In this document: piece after piece, positions 18,403-26,589 of the stretch
Position numbering within the stretch: position 1 is the first letter of the stretch
Layout of the letters: every line of letters starts with the position of its first letter
NCBI GenBank assembly: GCA_003457135.1
Contig: DMSQ01000097.1
Coordinates: 1-64,000 of the forward strand
Direction of reading: 5' to 3'
DNA length: 64,000 nt
DNA from: Prolixibacteraceae bacterium
GTDB lineage: Bacteria; Bacteroidota; Bacteroidia; Bacteroidales; Prolixibacteraceae
Notes under the pieces: model-generated
Database searches by the model: none
Seen by the model: the letters and a program-made list of their open reading frames with translations, nothing else
Told to the model about the DNA's origin: nothing
Made by a program: the position numbers and the translations under genes

Positions 18403-18753
18403 ATGCATAATTATAAGGAAATGAAAATCTGGCAAAAAGCCAGAACGCTTGTTAAAGTTGTTTATGAAATCTCGAAGAAATTTCCAAAAGAAGAACTTTA
18501 TGGATTAACTTCACAAATCAGACGTGCGGTTGTTTCAATTCCTGCCAATATTGCTGAAGGTGCTGGTCGTGGGACTGATCGCGATTTCCATCATTTTCTG
18601 AATATTTCAAGAGGTTCACTTTTTGAACTGGACACTTTATTGATTTTGACTAATGATCTCGATTACATAACTGAAAGTGATTTAAATCCTGAATTCGAAA
18701 GCATCTCCGAAATTATTAAAATGATGATCTCCTTTCAGAACCGCCTTGTCTAA
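18403..18753 (+). CDS. four-helix-bundle protein (S23/IVS-encoded family)
   Basis: 116 residues with the family hallmarks: MKIWQKARTLVKVVYEISKKFP at the N-terminus, LTSQIRRAVVSIPANIAEGAGR in helix 2-3, and a C-terminal helix with EIIKMMISFQNRL. The family is encoded by the intervening sequences found in some 23S rRNA genes and is related to the Avd proteins of diversity-generating retroelements, though no reverse transcriptase is present here. The gene interrupts mutA-mutB in the same direction and is bounded by complementary repeat arms. Its own biochemical role is unknown; basic patches suggest nucleic-acid binding. Confidence 0.8.
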   Translation: MHNYKEMKIWQKARTLVKVVYEISKKFPKEELYGLTSQIRRAVVSIPANIAEGAGRGTDRDFHHFLNISRGSLFELDTLLILTNDLDYITESDLNPEFESISEIIKMMISFQNRLV

Positions 18754-18782
18754 TATCTATCATCTAGAATCTATCATCTACA
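18748..18782. repeat. right repeat arm of four-helix-gene element
   Basis: Starts within the last codon and stop of the four-helix gene and runs nearly to the mutB start. GTCTAATATCT (18748-18758) pairs perfectly with either left-arm copy. It continues with ATCTATCATCTAGA-type words repeated twice. Confidence 0.65.
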
Positions 18783-18786
18783 AATT

Positions 18787-20940
18787 ATGCGACCAAATTT
18801 TAAAGACATAAACATCAAAACAGTTGCGCCACAGCCCAATACAGCCGAGTGGAATGCAGCCAATCAGATTGAAAAGAACTGGATTACTCCGGAACAGATT
18901 CCGGTGAAACCGGTTTACACCAAAGAGGACCTGGAAGGCATGGAACACCTGAACTATGCTGCTGGTCTGGCTCCATTTCTGCGTGGTCCTTATTCCGGAA
19001 TGTATGCCATGCAGCCCTGGACCGTGCGTCAGTATGCAGGTTTCTCAACGGCCGAAGAGTCGAATGCATTTTATCGCCGGAACCTTGCTGCCGGACAGAA
19101 AGGTCTTTCGGTAGCTTTCGATTTAGCAACTCACCGTGGATACGATTCTGATCACCCACGCGTGGTTAGCGACGTTGGAAATGCCGGTGTAGCCATAGAT
19201 TCCATCCTGGATATGAAAATCCTGTTCGACCAGATTCCACTCGATAAAATGTCGGTTTCGATGACCATGAACGGCGCGGTACTTCCGGTACTGGCATTCT
19301 ACATTGTAACAGCACTCGAACAGGGCGCAACGCTCGAACAGCTTTCAGGAACAATCCAGAATGACATCCTGAAAGAATTTATGGTGCGTAATACCTACAT
19401 CTACCCACCTGAATTTTCGATGCGGATAGTTGCCGATATTTTCGGGTTCACTTCGCAGAAAATGCCAAAATTTAACTCGATTTCTATCTCCGGATATCAC
19501 ATGCAGGAAGCCGGCGCTACGGCCGACATCGAAATGGCATACACGCTGGCCGATGGTCTGGAATACCTTCGTACCGGGATCAAAGCCGGAATTGATATTG
19601 ATGCTTTTGCCCCGCGTTTATCGTTCTTCTGGGCCATCGGGATGAACCACTTCATGGAAATTGCCAAGTTGCGTGCTGCACGAATGATCTGGGCAAAAAT
19701 GGTGAAACAGTTCAATCCGAAGAACCCGAAATCAATGGCTTTGCGCACGCACTGCCAAACTTCAGGCTGGTCGCTCACTGAACAGGATCCGTACAACAAC
19801 ATTGGCCGCACGACTATCGAGGCCATGGCTGCTGCGCTGGGCCACACCCAATCGCTTCACACCAACGCACTGGACGAAGCCATCGCTTTGCCGACTGACT
19901 TTTCAGCCCGGATCGCCCGTAACACTCAGTTATACATTCAGCAGGAAACGGAGATTTGCCGCGCGGTTGATCCTTGGGCAGGTTCGTATTACGTGGAAAC
20001 TTTGACCAATGAACTGGCTCAAAAAGCATGGGCGCTGATTGAGGAAGTGGAGAAACTCGGCGGTATGTCGAAAGCTGTTGAAACCGGCGTCCCGAAAATG
20101 CGCATCGAAGAAGCTGCAGCCCGTACTCAGGGCCGTATCGACAGTCATACCCAAACCATTGTTGGTGTGAACAAATATCGTTTGGAAAAGGAAGATCCGA
20201 TTGATATCCTCGAAATTGATAATACGGCCGTTCGCTTGTCACAGATCGAACGATTGACTAAATTGCGTGCCGAACGGAACGAAGACGAATGCCAGGCAGC
20301 GTTGGAAGTCCTCAGCCAATGTGTGGAAACCGGCCAGGGAAACCTGCTGGAACTGGCCATCGTAGCAGCTCAAAAACGCGCTTCACTGGGCGAAATTTCA
20401 TACGCATGCGAAAAACATGTGGGACGTTATAAAGCAACTATCAGAACTATTTCAGGCGTGTATTCAGCAGAAAGTAAAAACGATTCAACCTTTAAGGAAG
20501 CTCAGGATCTGGCCGCTAAATTTGCAAAGCTCGAAGGCCGTCAGCCACGTATCATGATCGCCAAAATGGGTCAGGACGGACACGACCGCGGCGCCAAAGT
20601 AGTGGCAACCGGTTATGCCGACTTAGGTTTCGACGTGGACATGGGACCGCTGTTCCAGACTCCGGAAGAAGCCGCCAAACAGGCCGTTGAGAACGATGTG
20701 CATGTGATGGGAATTTCATCCCTGGCAGCTGGCCACAAAACCCTGGTTCCTGCTGTTATCGCTGAATTGAAAAAGCTGGGTCGAGAAGACATCATGGTGA
20801 TTGCCGGTGGTGTAATTCCTGCCCAGGATTACCAATTTCTGTACGATGCCGGTGTGGTTGCCATTTTCGGACCGGGTACCAGCGTTGCCGCTGCCGGAAA
20901 GAAAATTCTGGAGGTGCTGTTGGCTGCACACGAAGAATAG
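18787..20940 (+). CDS. mutB: methylmalonyl-CoA mutase large (catalytic) subunit
   Basis: 717 residues, the usual length. The TIM-barrel substrate domain is residues 1-about 560 (YAGFSTAEESNAFYRR, VAFDLATHRGYDSDHPR, SGYHMQEAGA). The C-terminal cobalamin-binding domain has GQDGHDRGAKV, giving the DxHxxG motif whose His ligates cobalt, plus VMGISSLAAGH and FGPGTS. With MutA it carries out the adenosylcobalamin-dependent isomerisation. A copy of its last 39 codons recurs at 21497-21613. B12 supply is served by the uptake operon at 58.5 kb. Confidence 0.97.
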   Translation: MRPNFKDINIKTVAPQPNTAEWNAANQIEKNWITPEQIPVKPVYTKEDLEGMEHLNYAAGLAPFLRGPYSGMYAMQPWTVRQYAGFSTAEESNAFYRRNLAAGQKGLSVAFDLATHRGYDSDHPRVVSDVGNAGVAIDSILDMKILFDQIPLDKMSVSMTMNGAVLPVLAFYIVTALEQGATLEQLSGTIQNDILKEFMVRNTYIYPPEFSMRIVADIFGFTSQKMPKFNSISISGYHMQEAGATADIEMAYTLADGLEYLRTGIKAGIDIDAFAPRLSFFWAIGMNHFMEIAKLRAARMIWAKMVKQFNPKNPKSMALRTHCQTSGWSLTEQDPYNNIGRTTIEAMAAALGHTQSLHTNALDEAIALPTDFSARIARNTQLYIQQETEICRAVDPWAGSYYVETLTNELAQKAWALIEEVEKLGGMSKAVETGVPKMRIEEAAARTQGRIDSHTQTIVGVNKYRLEKEDPIDILEIDNTAVRLSQIERLTKLRAERNEDECQAALEVLSQCVETGQGNLLELAIVAAQKRASLGEISYACEKHVGRYKATIRTISGVYSAESKNDSTFKEAQDLAAKFAKLEGRQPRIMIAKMGQDGHDRGAKVVATGYADLGFDVDMGPLFQTPEEAAKQAVENDVHVMGISSLAAGHKTLVPAVIAELKKLGREDIMVIAGGVIPAQDYQFLYDAGVVAIFGPGTSVAAAGKKILEVLLAAHEE

Positions 20941-20941
20941 T

Positions 20942-21019
20942 AGCCCCTCCCAACCTCCCCGAAGGGGAGGAGAAAAAATGCAATATTGGTTGTAGAGACG
21001 TTGCATGCAACGTCTCTAC
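20942..21019. repeat. REP-like hairpin plus 28-base palindrome, copy 1
   Basis: Directly after mutB comes a REP-like element AGCCCCTCCC...CTCCCCGAAGGGGAG, which folds as a C-rich/G-rich hairpin. It is followed by a perfect palindrome at 20992-21019 whose arms are GTAGAGACGTTGCA and its complement. Both are repeated almost unchanged at 21615-21692, and the REP-like core reappears inside the cobalamin riboswitch. Confidence 0.75.
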
Positions 21020-21032
21020 GGCGTAAAATATA

Positions 21033-21067
21033 AAAGCCGCTTTCCTGGGAAGGGAGGCGGCTTTTTT
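21033..21067 (+). terminator. rho-independent terminator of mutAB
   Basis: AAAGCCGC pairs with GCGGCTTT around a short G/A-rich loop, followed by a T-run (GGCTTTTTTG). It lies about 95 bases after the mutB stop and is duplicated at 21705-21738. Confidence 0.8.
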
Positions 21068-21084
21068 GTATGTGATTTTTTGTA

Positions 21085-21440
21085 TTATTTGAAAATTTCC
21101 AATCCTTTTATCCGGTCGAAATGTTTAATGTTTAAGGTAGCAATTGGGATAGAATATGTTACAGCAGTTGCACCAATTAGAATATCAGCCAAATTAATCT
21201 GGACGAATCCAGCAAAATCATGCAATCCTCGATTGATTCAGATGAGCTCTGGCATCATTATAATCCTGAAGCTCAGCGTCAGTCCATGTTGGCGCTTCAA
21301 GGCAATGAACTTATTGATTTGTTCGCAGAAACTTCTGATTGCAGGACAACAGACAACCGTTCAATATCCTTTTTAGGAAGCTGATGGATCAACTTTAATA
21401 GTTGGTTGAATTCGAGGTCTATTCTTAGTTCTATGATGTA
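21085..21440 (-). pseudogene. remnant of a VapBC-like toxin-antitoxin pair
   Basis: On the minus strand, 21297-21440 reads as an antitoxin-like peptide (IELRIDLEFNQLLKLIHQLP...DIERLSVVLQSE) with no ATG at its beginning. The following 21085-21237 reads as the C-terminal PIN-domain part of a VapC-like toxin, with ADILIGATAVTYSIPIATLN and HFDRIKGLEIFK, preceded by an in-frame TGA at 21238-21240. The catalytic N-terminus of the toxin is missing. Both parts are therefore dead. The remnant lies between the mutB tail and its duplicate, which suggests the duplication and insertion are linked. Confidence 0.65.
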
Positions 21441-21496
21441 TCCGATTTGAAATCATAGGTATGAAAATATCAAATACAATTATTTCTTTAATAAAT

Positions 21497-21613
21497 CCCG
21501 ATTACCTATTCCTGTACAATGCCGGCATAGTTGTCCTATTCGGTCCTGGCACCAGCGTTGCCGCTGCCGGAAAGAAAATTCTGGAGGTGCTGTTGGCTGC
21601 TCACGAAGAATAG
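21497..21613 (+). pseudogene. duplicated 3' end of mutB
   Basis: 39 codons matching the C-terminus of MutB (DYLFLYNAGIVVLFGPGTSV...KKILEVLLAAHEE) with its own stop and no upstream gene. The first half differs from mutB at many bases, whereas from the Thr-Ser of GPGTS onward the DNA is almost identical, and the identity continues through the downstream hairpins and terminator. This abrupt change suggests either gene conversion of the tail or a fragment of a second mutase-like gene whose end has been replaced. Confidence 0.75.
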
Positions 21614-21614
21614 A

Positions 21615-21738
21615 AGCCCCTCCCGGCCTCCCCGAAGGGGAGGAGAAAAGATGCAATATTGGTTGTAGAGACGTTGCATGCAACGTCTCTACGGCGCAAA
21701 ATATAAAAGCCGCTTTCCGAAAAGGGAGCGGCTTTTTA
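21615..21738. repeat. REP-like hairpin, palindrome and terminator, copy 2
   Basis: Second copy of the sequence after mutB: REP-like CCCCTCCC/CTCCCCGAAGGGG hairpin, the 28-base palindrome at 21665-21692, and a terminator hairpin AAAGCCGC...GCGGCTTTTT at 21705-21738. It differs from copy 1 at only a few positions. Confidence 0.75.
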
Positions 21739-21821
21739 GATGGATTTAAAATTCAGTAATAGTTATAAGATTTTGATAGTGAATGTTTTTCAATATAATT
21801 AACTTTGCAAAAAAGTGACCT

Positions 21822-22499
21822 ATGAATAAATATCCAGATTCAATTTATCATTACACAAGTGTCGAAAAATTATTTTTAATACTTGGCAACTTCCAATTGA
21901 AGATGAACACTCTAAAAAACACAAATGATCCTCGTGAAAAAATGGAAATCAAACCCTCTGTTCATGTTAAGGCTAAAAATGCTTATAAAGCGTTACAAAT
22001 CTTTTGGAAAAGAGATATTAATATTAATACAATAACTTGTTTTTCAGGAGACACTGAAGATACAAAAGGTTTTGATCTTCCAACGATGTGGGCACATTAT
22101 GGAGATAAATATAGAGGTGTTACTTTAAAGATATGCCCAATTGCTTTTATTGAAGAAAACGACAACACTCTCTATTTTGATAAAGTGCGTTACGAAAAAC
22201 CAAAAGCAGAAATTGGTGTAGAAGGGGAAATGTCACTCGAAGAGTTAAGACAACTCATATTTTTTTCAAAAAGACCAGATTGGAATTCTGAGGCGGAATG
22301 GAGGCTTTTATCTTTAAATAATGAAAGAATGTGTAATATAAGGAAATCGTTGAAATCAATTATTTTAGGATTAGATTTTCATAATGCATTTCTTCCCTCC
22401 ATCAACAAACTGATTCAAGGAGAAAATATTAATATTCAACAATTAAAGTTGGACAACGATTCACAAAGCTTTTATGTTGAGACTATTTCATGCGATTAA
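21822..22499 (+). CDS. DUF2971 family protein
   Basis: 225 residues matching DUF2971: N-terminal YHYTSVEKLFLILGNFQLKMNTLKNTNDPRE, then MWAHYGDKYRGVTLKI and the C-terminal SEAEWRLLSLN. The family is of unknown enzymatic function and is frequent in accessory and defence-associated DNA. The gene is more AT-rich than its mutAB neighbour and sits between the mutB-tail duplication and an IS110 element, suggesting horizontal arrival. A -7 match TAACTTTG lies at 21800-21807, 14 bases before the ATG. Confidence 0.8.
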   Translation: MNKYPDSIYHYTSVEKLFLILGNFQLKMNTLKNTNDPREKMEIKPSVHVKAKNAYKALQIFWKRDININTITCFSGDTEDTKGFDLPTMWAHYGDKYRGVTLKICPIAFIEENDNTLYFDKVRYEKPKAEIGVEGEMSLEELRQLIFFSKRPDWNSEAEWRLLSLNNERMCNIRKSLKSIILGLDFHNAFLPSINKLIQGENINIQQLKLDNDSQSFYVETISCD

Positions 22500-22548
22500 T
22501 TATTTGTTTTCAACATTGCCCGTAGCTCAAAGTCGTCTTGCATTCGCC

Positions 22549-22650
22549 TTCTGCCTTCGACTGCTTCGCGCTCAGGCAGCGACTTCGGTAGAGAATGCTC
22601 ATCAATGCGTCGCTCCCTGAGCGTTCGACTGAGCTCACGCCGAAGTCAGC
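22549..22650. repeat. imperfect inverted repeat downstream of DUF2971
   Basis: CGACTTCGG pairs with CCGAAGTC, and AGGCAGCGAC with GTCGCTCCCT, forming a nested hairpin. The words around GCGTTCGACTGAGCTCACGC are a familiar dispersed intergenic repeat in Bacteroidota. It lies between the DUF2971 gene and the 3' end of the IS110 transposase. Confidence 0.55.
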
Positions 22651-22692
22651 CAGAGATTTCTATGGTTTGACCAAATGTTCTTTGAAATATTT

Positions 22693-23697
22693 TTATGTTG
22701 TTTGATATTCTATTTGATAAGGAGTTCCTCTTTTAATTACGGCACACAGACGGTGAAGGACTTTATTTCTGATAGCATTAATGACCAACATTTTGTTTTT
22801 TCCTTCATTTACTTTGCGTTGATAATAATGGGACAATTGTTTATCACAAGAGATTGTTGTCATGGCCACCATGTGAAGTAGTTTCTTCAATCTTTTATTG
22901 GCAAAATTACTCACTCTTGGTTTTCCCCTTACTGAAGTTCCAGAAGTATGTGCAAATGGGGCAATCCCGCAATAACAAGCCAGTTGTTTTGCAGTTACAA
23001 AGAGTTTGAACTCATTGGTAAAATACAACAACGTTAGTGCTGTTATTCTTCCTATCCCAGGTACACTGGTTGCCAGTTTATAAAGCCTCTTGAGGTTGGA
23101 ATCCTTGTTGATCAACTTATCAAGTTCTTTTTCGATCTGCTCAATCTCTTTATCGATTGCTTTTAGTGTACCCGAACATCTGCTTTCGATAAGTTTGGCC
23201 GTGTCTGTAAACCCTGCATCGATAAACTCCTTAATTGGTTGTTTTAATGATTTACGGGATTCGATCAGCCTGTCGCGAAGGGTCAACAAATCGTTGATTT
23301 GGAGAATCACTTCTCGCGGCGGGGACCAAAGAACGGCTTTTTCCTTTTTCATACAGGCATATTCAGCAATGCGGATCGCATCGATATGGTCGTTCTTGCC
23401 ACGCTGAACACCCTGAGAACGGATGATCTGAACGGGCATTTCCAGCCAAACATGATAGTTGTTCTCCACAAGATATTGCGATAACAACCGACAGTAAATT
23501 CCGGTATGTTCCATGCAGAACAGTGTTTCGTTCATATTTAACCCTTGTTTCTTCAGGAACTCTTCCAATTTCACGAGTCCTGAAGTGTTGTTCGATGTTT
23601 CACCCGAAATGGGATTTGACAGATTTCCATCCTTGAGTAGGGCAAAATCAAACGTGCCTTTGGAAATATCAATTCCAATAAAATTTTTGAAGGTCAT
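22693..23697 (-). CDS. IS110 family transposase (DEDD recombinase)
   Basis: 334 residues, the usual length. The N-terminal RuvC-like DEDD domain has FIGIDISKGTFDFALL (first Asp), CMEHTGIYCRLLSQYL (Glu) and KNDHIDAIRIAEYA (Asp pair), followed by a coiled coil (residues about 120-200). The C-terminal transposase_20 domain has SVPGIGRITALTLL and ACYCGIAPFAHTSGTSVRGKPRVS with its catalytic Ser. It appears intact, so the element could be active. IS110 recombinases are guided by a bridge RNA from the non-coding end. Confidence 0.95.
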   Translation of the reverse strand: MTFKNFIGIDISKGTFDFALLKDGNLSNPISGETSNNTSGLVKLEEFLKKQGLNMNETLFCMEHTGIYCRLLSQYLVENNYHVWLEMPVQIIRSQGVQRGKNDHIDAIRIAEYACMKKEKAVLWSPPREVILQINDLLTLRDRLIESRKSLKQPIKEFIDAGFTDTAKLIESRCSGTLKAIDKEIEQIEKELDKLINKDSNLKRLYKLATSVPGIGRITALTLLYFTNEFKLFVTAKQLACYCGIAPFAHTSGTSVRGKPRVSNFANKRLKKLLHMVAMTTISCDKQLSHYYQRKVNEGKNKMLVINAIRNKVLHRLCAVIKRGTPYQIEYQTT

Positions 23698-23724
23698 ATT
23701 TGTAATTTTTTTAGGTTAAAAAAA

Positions 23725-23873
23725 CAACCATGTTTCGGGTACACTCGAGCCATTAATAATAGGTCTTTCCTTAATTTCTATTCGAGGCCAGCCCAAAACC
23801 TGGTACCGGGGATTGAATCTCAGGATAGGCCATTAACCTAGCTGTCGAACTAAAGCGCCCCGGACCATGGTTG
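23725..23873 (-). ncRNA. candidate bridge RNA of the IS110 element
   Basis: Just upstream of the transposase start, the 8-mers CAACCATG (23725-23732) and CATGGTTG (23866-23873) are perfectly complementary and close a 149-base domain. Inside are two separate hairpins: CTCGA/TCGAG (23744-23748 with 23782-23786) with inner AATAG/CTATT, and CCGGGG/CCCCGG (23806-23811 with 23858-23863) with an inner TAGG/CCTA stem. An outer stem with two large internal loops is the layout reported for IS110 bridge RNAs, whose loops specify target and donor. Position in the leader fits the IS110 group. Expression is not shown. Confidence 0.55.
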
Positions 23874-24031
23874 CTGATATTAACAGTTTTTACTTGTAAA
23901 CAAAGAAAAGAAAAAGTAGCAAAAAGAAAAGAAAATCAACAACATAGACATTATTTCAAAGAACTGTAAACAATTAATGTTAATAGAACTACAAATCTAA
24001 ATGGCATGTCGAAGGGAGCACTGTTAAAACC

Positions 24032-24138
24032 TCATGTCCGTTCACTAAAGTGAAACGGCAAAGGATAGCGCATTGAATGAGCGCGAATGTTATACAAAGC
24101 ATTATCCTTTGCCGTCTGGCTTCAGCCGACGGACATGA
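24032..24138. repeat. 107-base palindromic element
   Basis: Outer arms TCATGTCCGT (24032-24041) and ACGGACATGA (24129-24138) and inner arms ACGGCAAAGGATA (24055-24067) and TATCCTTTGCCGT (24103-24115) are perfectly complementary. Small hairpins sit between them (CACT/AGTG, GCGC/GCGC, GGC/GCC), giving a branched fold. No coding sequence. It looks like a REPIN or a very small MITE beside the IS110 element. Confidence 0.7.
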
Positions 24139-24159
24139 AAACAATCAAATCTCCGCACC

Positions 24160-25449
24160 CTATTTTTCCTGCACCAACTCCTTCGAACCCGAAATCTGAT
24201 TGTCTCTGACGGTTACTTTCGTTGATTGTTTGCCAACCCAAACAGCAGTGGTCTGCTTCCCTTTTCCGGTTGAACGGATTGTATTATTGGTAATGGTAAT
24301 GTCGTGCGTTTCGCCGCCAATGTAGAACCCGGCCGATTCGCGCTCCGTGCCGTTGTTTTCAATGGTATTGTTGGTAAATGTATTACGGTGTCCACTATTT
24401 TGCTCGTTCTCGTTACGGAAAAGTACGCCGTGATGGGCATTTTCGTAAACCCGGTTATTTTCAAATACATTGTCAGTATCCTTATGGCCAATGGAAATTC
24501 CATTATCACCGTTGGCATACGATGTATTGTTGCGGAAGATACCATTTTGGACGCGCCAGCAAAGGAATAAACCGTCTCCTTTATTGTGGTGACTGATGCA
24601 GTTTTCGACAATGGAATGATCCGATCCGGTTCCGGGATGGAATCCAAGTCCTCCTCCATTCGAAGCTTCGCATCCCCTGATTGTGATGTTTTCAGTAATC
24701 TGCCAGCTAAAAGTGTCGCCATTAAACTCGTTAATCCGGACATTTTCCACCCTGCAGTTTTTCGATTTATGAATGTAAACTCCTCCGCCCCGGCACCCAT
24801 TGATGTAATCGTTGGTTGACTTATTTCCTTCGATAACCAGGTCAGCAATTTTCACATTTTCCACATCAACCGCTTCCATAATCGAACAGCCATTGGTAAT
24901 GGTTCCGTTCAGGCTGGCCAGGTAATCGTTTACCGTGCGGTTGTCAAAATAAATCACATTGTCCTGAATGTCGGTAATTACAGCAGTTGTAACATCCCAA
25001 CCCTGATTGTGCCCCTCATCATACAACTGAATACCCATCCCCTTTTTAAAACCGCTTGCATCTTTTACCACTGCCTTTAACATTCCCCAATCTGCATCAA
25101 TAATAAAGCTGGTTTTAAATCCATCGCATTTTTTCAGGATGGTTGATTTGCCTGATCCGATCAGTGAAGTATTGCTCGAAAGGCGCACCGGACCAATAAT
25201 TTCAAAGGTACCAGGTTTGAGTTTCACTACACCGCCACCTCGGGTACGAAGTGCATCCATTGCAATCATAATCGCCTCAGATGTAAATCCTGTAACATCG
25301 GCCGTCGGGCCGCCAACGGTAATCACCTGTTCAGCATGTTTTACATCCACAAGGCCGATTACCTGACTGAAAACAGTTGAATTGATCAGAAGGAAAGTTA
25401 GAATCAGGCCCAAAAGTTTCATTGATTTTTGTTTCATTGCTGGGTTCAT
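24160..25449 (-). CDS. exported right-handed parallel beta-helix protein
   Basis: 429 residues from the ATG at 25449; ATGs at 25437 and 25422 (MKLLG) are alternative starts for the signal peptide that ends near FSQ. From about residue 130 the sequence is a run of beta-helix coils with stacked Asn and hydrophobic residues (ENITIRGCEASNGGG, GIFRNNTSYANGDNGISIG, HGVLFRNENEQNSG, ETHDITITNNTIR). The fold is typical of polysaccharide lyases and hydrolases, but I see no specific catalytic signature. Monocistronic and divergent from the epimerase-like gene. Function could be carbohydrate processing or surface binding. Confidence 0.8.
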   Translation of the reverse strand: MNPAMKQKSMKLLGLILTFLLINSTVFSQVIGLVDVKHAEQVITVGGPTADVTGFTSEAIMIAMDALRTRGGGVVKLKPGTFEIIGPVRLSSNTSLIGSGKSTILKKCDGFKTSFIIDADWGMLKAVVKDASGFKKGMGIQLYDEGHNQGWDVTTAVITDIQDNVIYFDNRTVNDYLASLNGTITNGCSIMEAVDVENVKIADLVIEGNKSTNDYINGCRGGGVYIHKSKNCRVENVRINEFNGDTFSWQITENITIRGCEASNGGGLGFHPGTGSDHSIVENCISHHNKGDGLFLCWRVQNGIFRNNTSYANGDNGISIGHKDTDNVFENNRVYENAHHGVLFRNENEQNSGHRNTFTNNTIENNGTERESAGFYIGGETHDITITNNTIRSTGKGKQTTAVWVGKQSTKVTVRDNQISGSKELVQEK

Positions 25450-25543
25450 AAATGTTTAGTTTTGATGACCAAATTACTGAATTTGATTTGATTATTTTCC
25501 TTTTTTCTACTTTTATCAGGCAAAGTTTAAAAACGAATCTGTT

Positions 25544-26530
25544 ATGAGAGTACTTTTTATCGGTGGAACAGGTTTTATCAGCAGTGCGGTCAGTCGCCAG
25601 GTCATTGACAAAGGTTACGAACTTTATTTGCTGAACCGTGGATTGCGTTCCTCCGGAATTCCCGCAAGTATTACCCTGACTGCGGATATCCACGAACTGA
25701 AAAGCATGCAGGTTGCATTAAAGAACCTGAATTTTGATGTGGTGGTTGACTGGATTGCTTATTCTCCGGAAGATATTGAGCGCAACCTTGCTATTTTCAG
25801 TGGCCGCACCGAACAGTTTGTGTTCATCAGTTCGGCTTCAGCCTACCAAAAGCCCCCAAAACATTATCTGATCACAGAATCTACACCGCTGGAAAATCCT
25901 TATTGGGATTATTCGCGTAACAAAATTGCCTGCGAAGAACGCCTGATGAAAGCCTACCGCGATCAGGGTTTCCCGGTAACGATTGTCAGGCCTTCACTGA
26001 CTTATGATACAAATTTCCCGATTGCTATTGGTGGCTGGGGTTGCTATACTTTAGCCGATCGCATGAAAAAAGGACTGCCAATCATTGTTCACGGCGACGG
26101 TTCATCGCTTTGGGTGGTGACTCATGCCGAAGACTTTAGCCGCGGTTTTATTGAACTTCTGGGAAATGAGCGAGTCTTGGGTGAGGCCTTCCACATTACT
26201 ACTGATGAAGTTCTGAACTGGGATCAGATTTATCAAACCATTGCCGGAGCTTTGGGCGTTGAAGCAAACATCGTGCATATTCCATCCGACTTTATTGTAA
26301 AAGTGGCCCCATCGTTTACCGGAAGTTTATACGGTGACAAAATGTGGAGTACGGTGTTTGACAACACTAAAATAAAATCATTCGTTCCCGGATTTCAGGC
26401 TAATATACCTTTCAGTGAAGGAATTCGCCGCACGGTGGAATGGTTTGAGGCTGACAAAAGTCGTCAGTTAATTAATGAAGCAGTGAATGTTGAGATGAAC
26501 AGAATAATCCGGGCATATTCAGCAACATAA
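25544..26530 (+). CDS. NAD-dependent epimerase/dehydratase family (extended SDR)
   Basis: 328 residues. The N-terminal RVLFIGGTGFISSAVSRQ is the extended-SDR dinucleotide-binding motif, followed by VVDWIAYSPEDIERN and an ISSASAYQKP segment. The usual active-site Tyr-x-x-x-Lys is seen as YSRNKIACEE. The overall pattern resembles the CSP41/atypical SDR branch of sugar-nucleotide epimerases. It is between two minus-strand genes, so it is transcribed alone. Substrate unknown. Confidence 0.8.
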   Translation: MRVLFIGGTGFISSAVSRQVIDKGYELYLLNRGLRSSGIPASITLTADIHELKSMQVALKNLNFDVVVDWIAYSPEDIERNLAIFSGRTEQFVFISSASAYQKPPKHYLITESTPLENPYWDYSRNKIACEERLMKAYRDQGFPVTIVRPSLTYDTNFPIAIGGWGCYTLADRMKKGLPIIVHGDGSSLWVVTHAEDFSRGFIELLGNERVLGEAFHITTDEVLNWDQIYQTIAGALGVEANIVHIPSDFIVKVAPSFTGSLYGDKMWSTVFDNTKIKSFVPGFQANIPFSEGIRRTVEWFEADKSRQLINEAVNVEMNRIIRAYSAT

Positions 26531-26589
26531 AGTACACCACTTCAATCCTGGTTTGCGGGAAATAAAACGCCTAATTGGAGAAATTAGCG

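Larger units (their letters stand above)
22693..23880 (-). mobile_element. IS110-family insertion sequence (approximate limits)
   Basis: A transposase gene and its upstream structured leader form an IS110-family element read on the minus strand. IS110 elements have no reliable terminal inverted repeats, so the ends given are only the transposase stop and the outer edge of the foldable leader; the true limits may extend further on both sides (up to the palindrome at 24032 and the repeat at 22650). The element is flanked by other repeats, which suggests a hot spot for insertion. Confidence 0.7.

Noticed and set aside
18403..18753. Possible Avd protein of a diversity-generating retroelement
   Set aside because: No reverse transcriptase, template repeat or variable repeat is present near either four-helix gene.
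22519..22545. GCCCGTAGCTCA resembles the 5' end of a tRNA
   Set aside because: No anticodon arm, T-arm or matching acceptor strand follows.
22549..24138. Composite transposon formed by the repeats around the IS110 element
   Set aside because: The flanking repeats (22549-22650 and 24032-24138) are unrelated to each other, so they cannot be matched ends.
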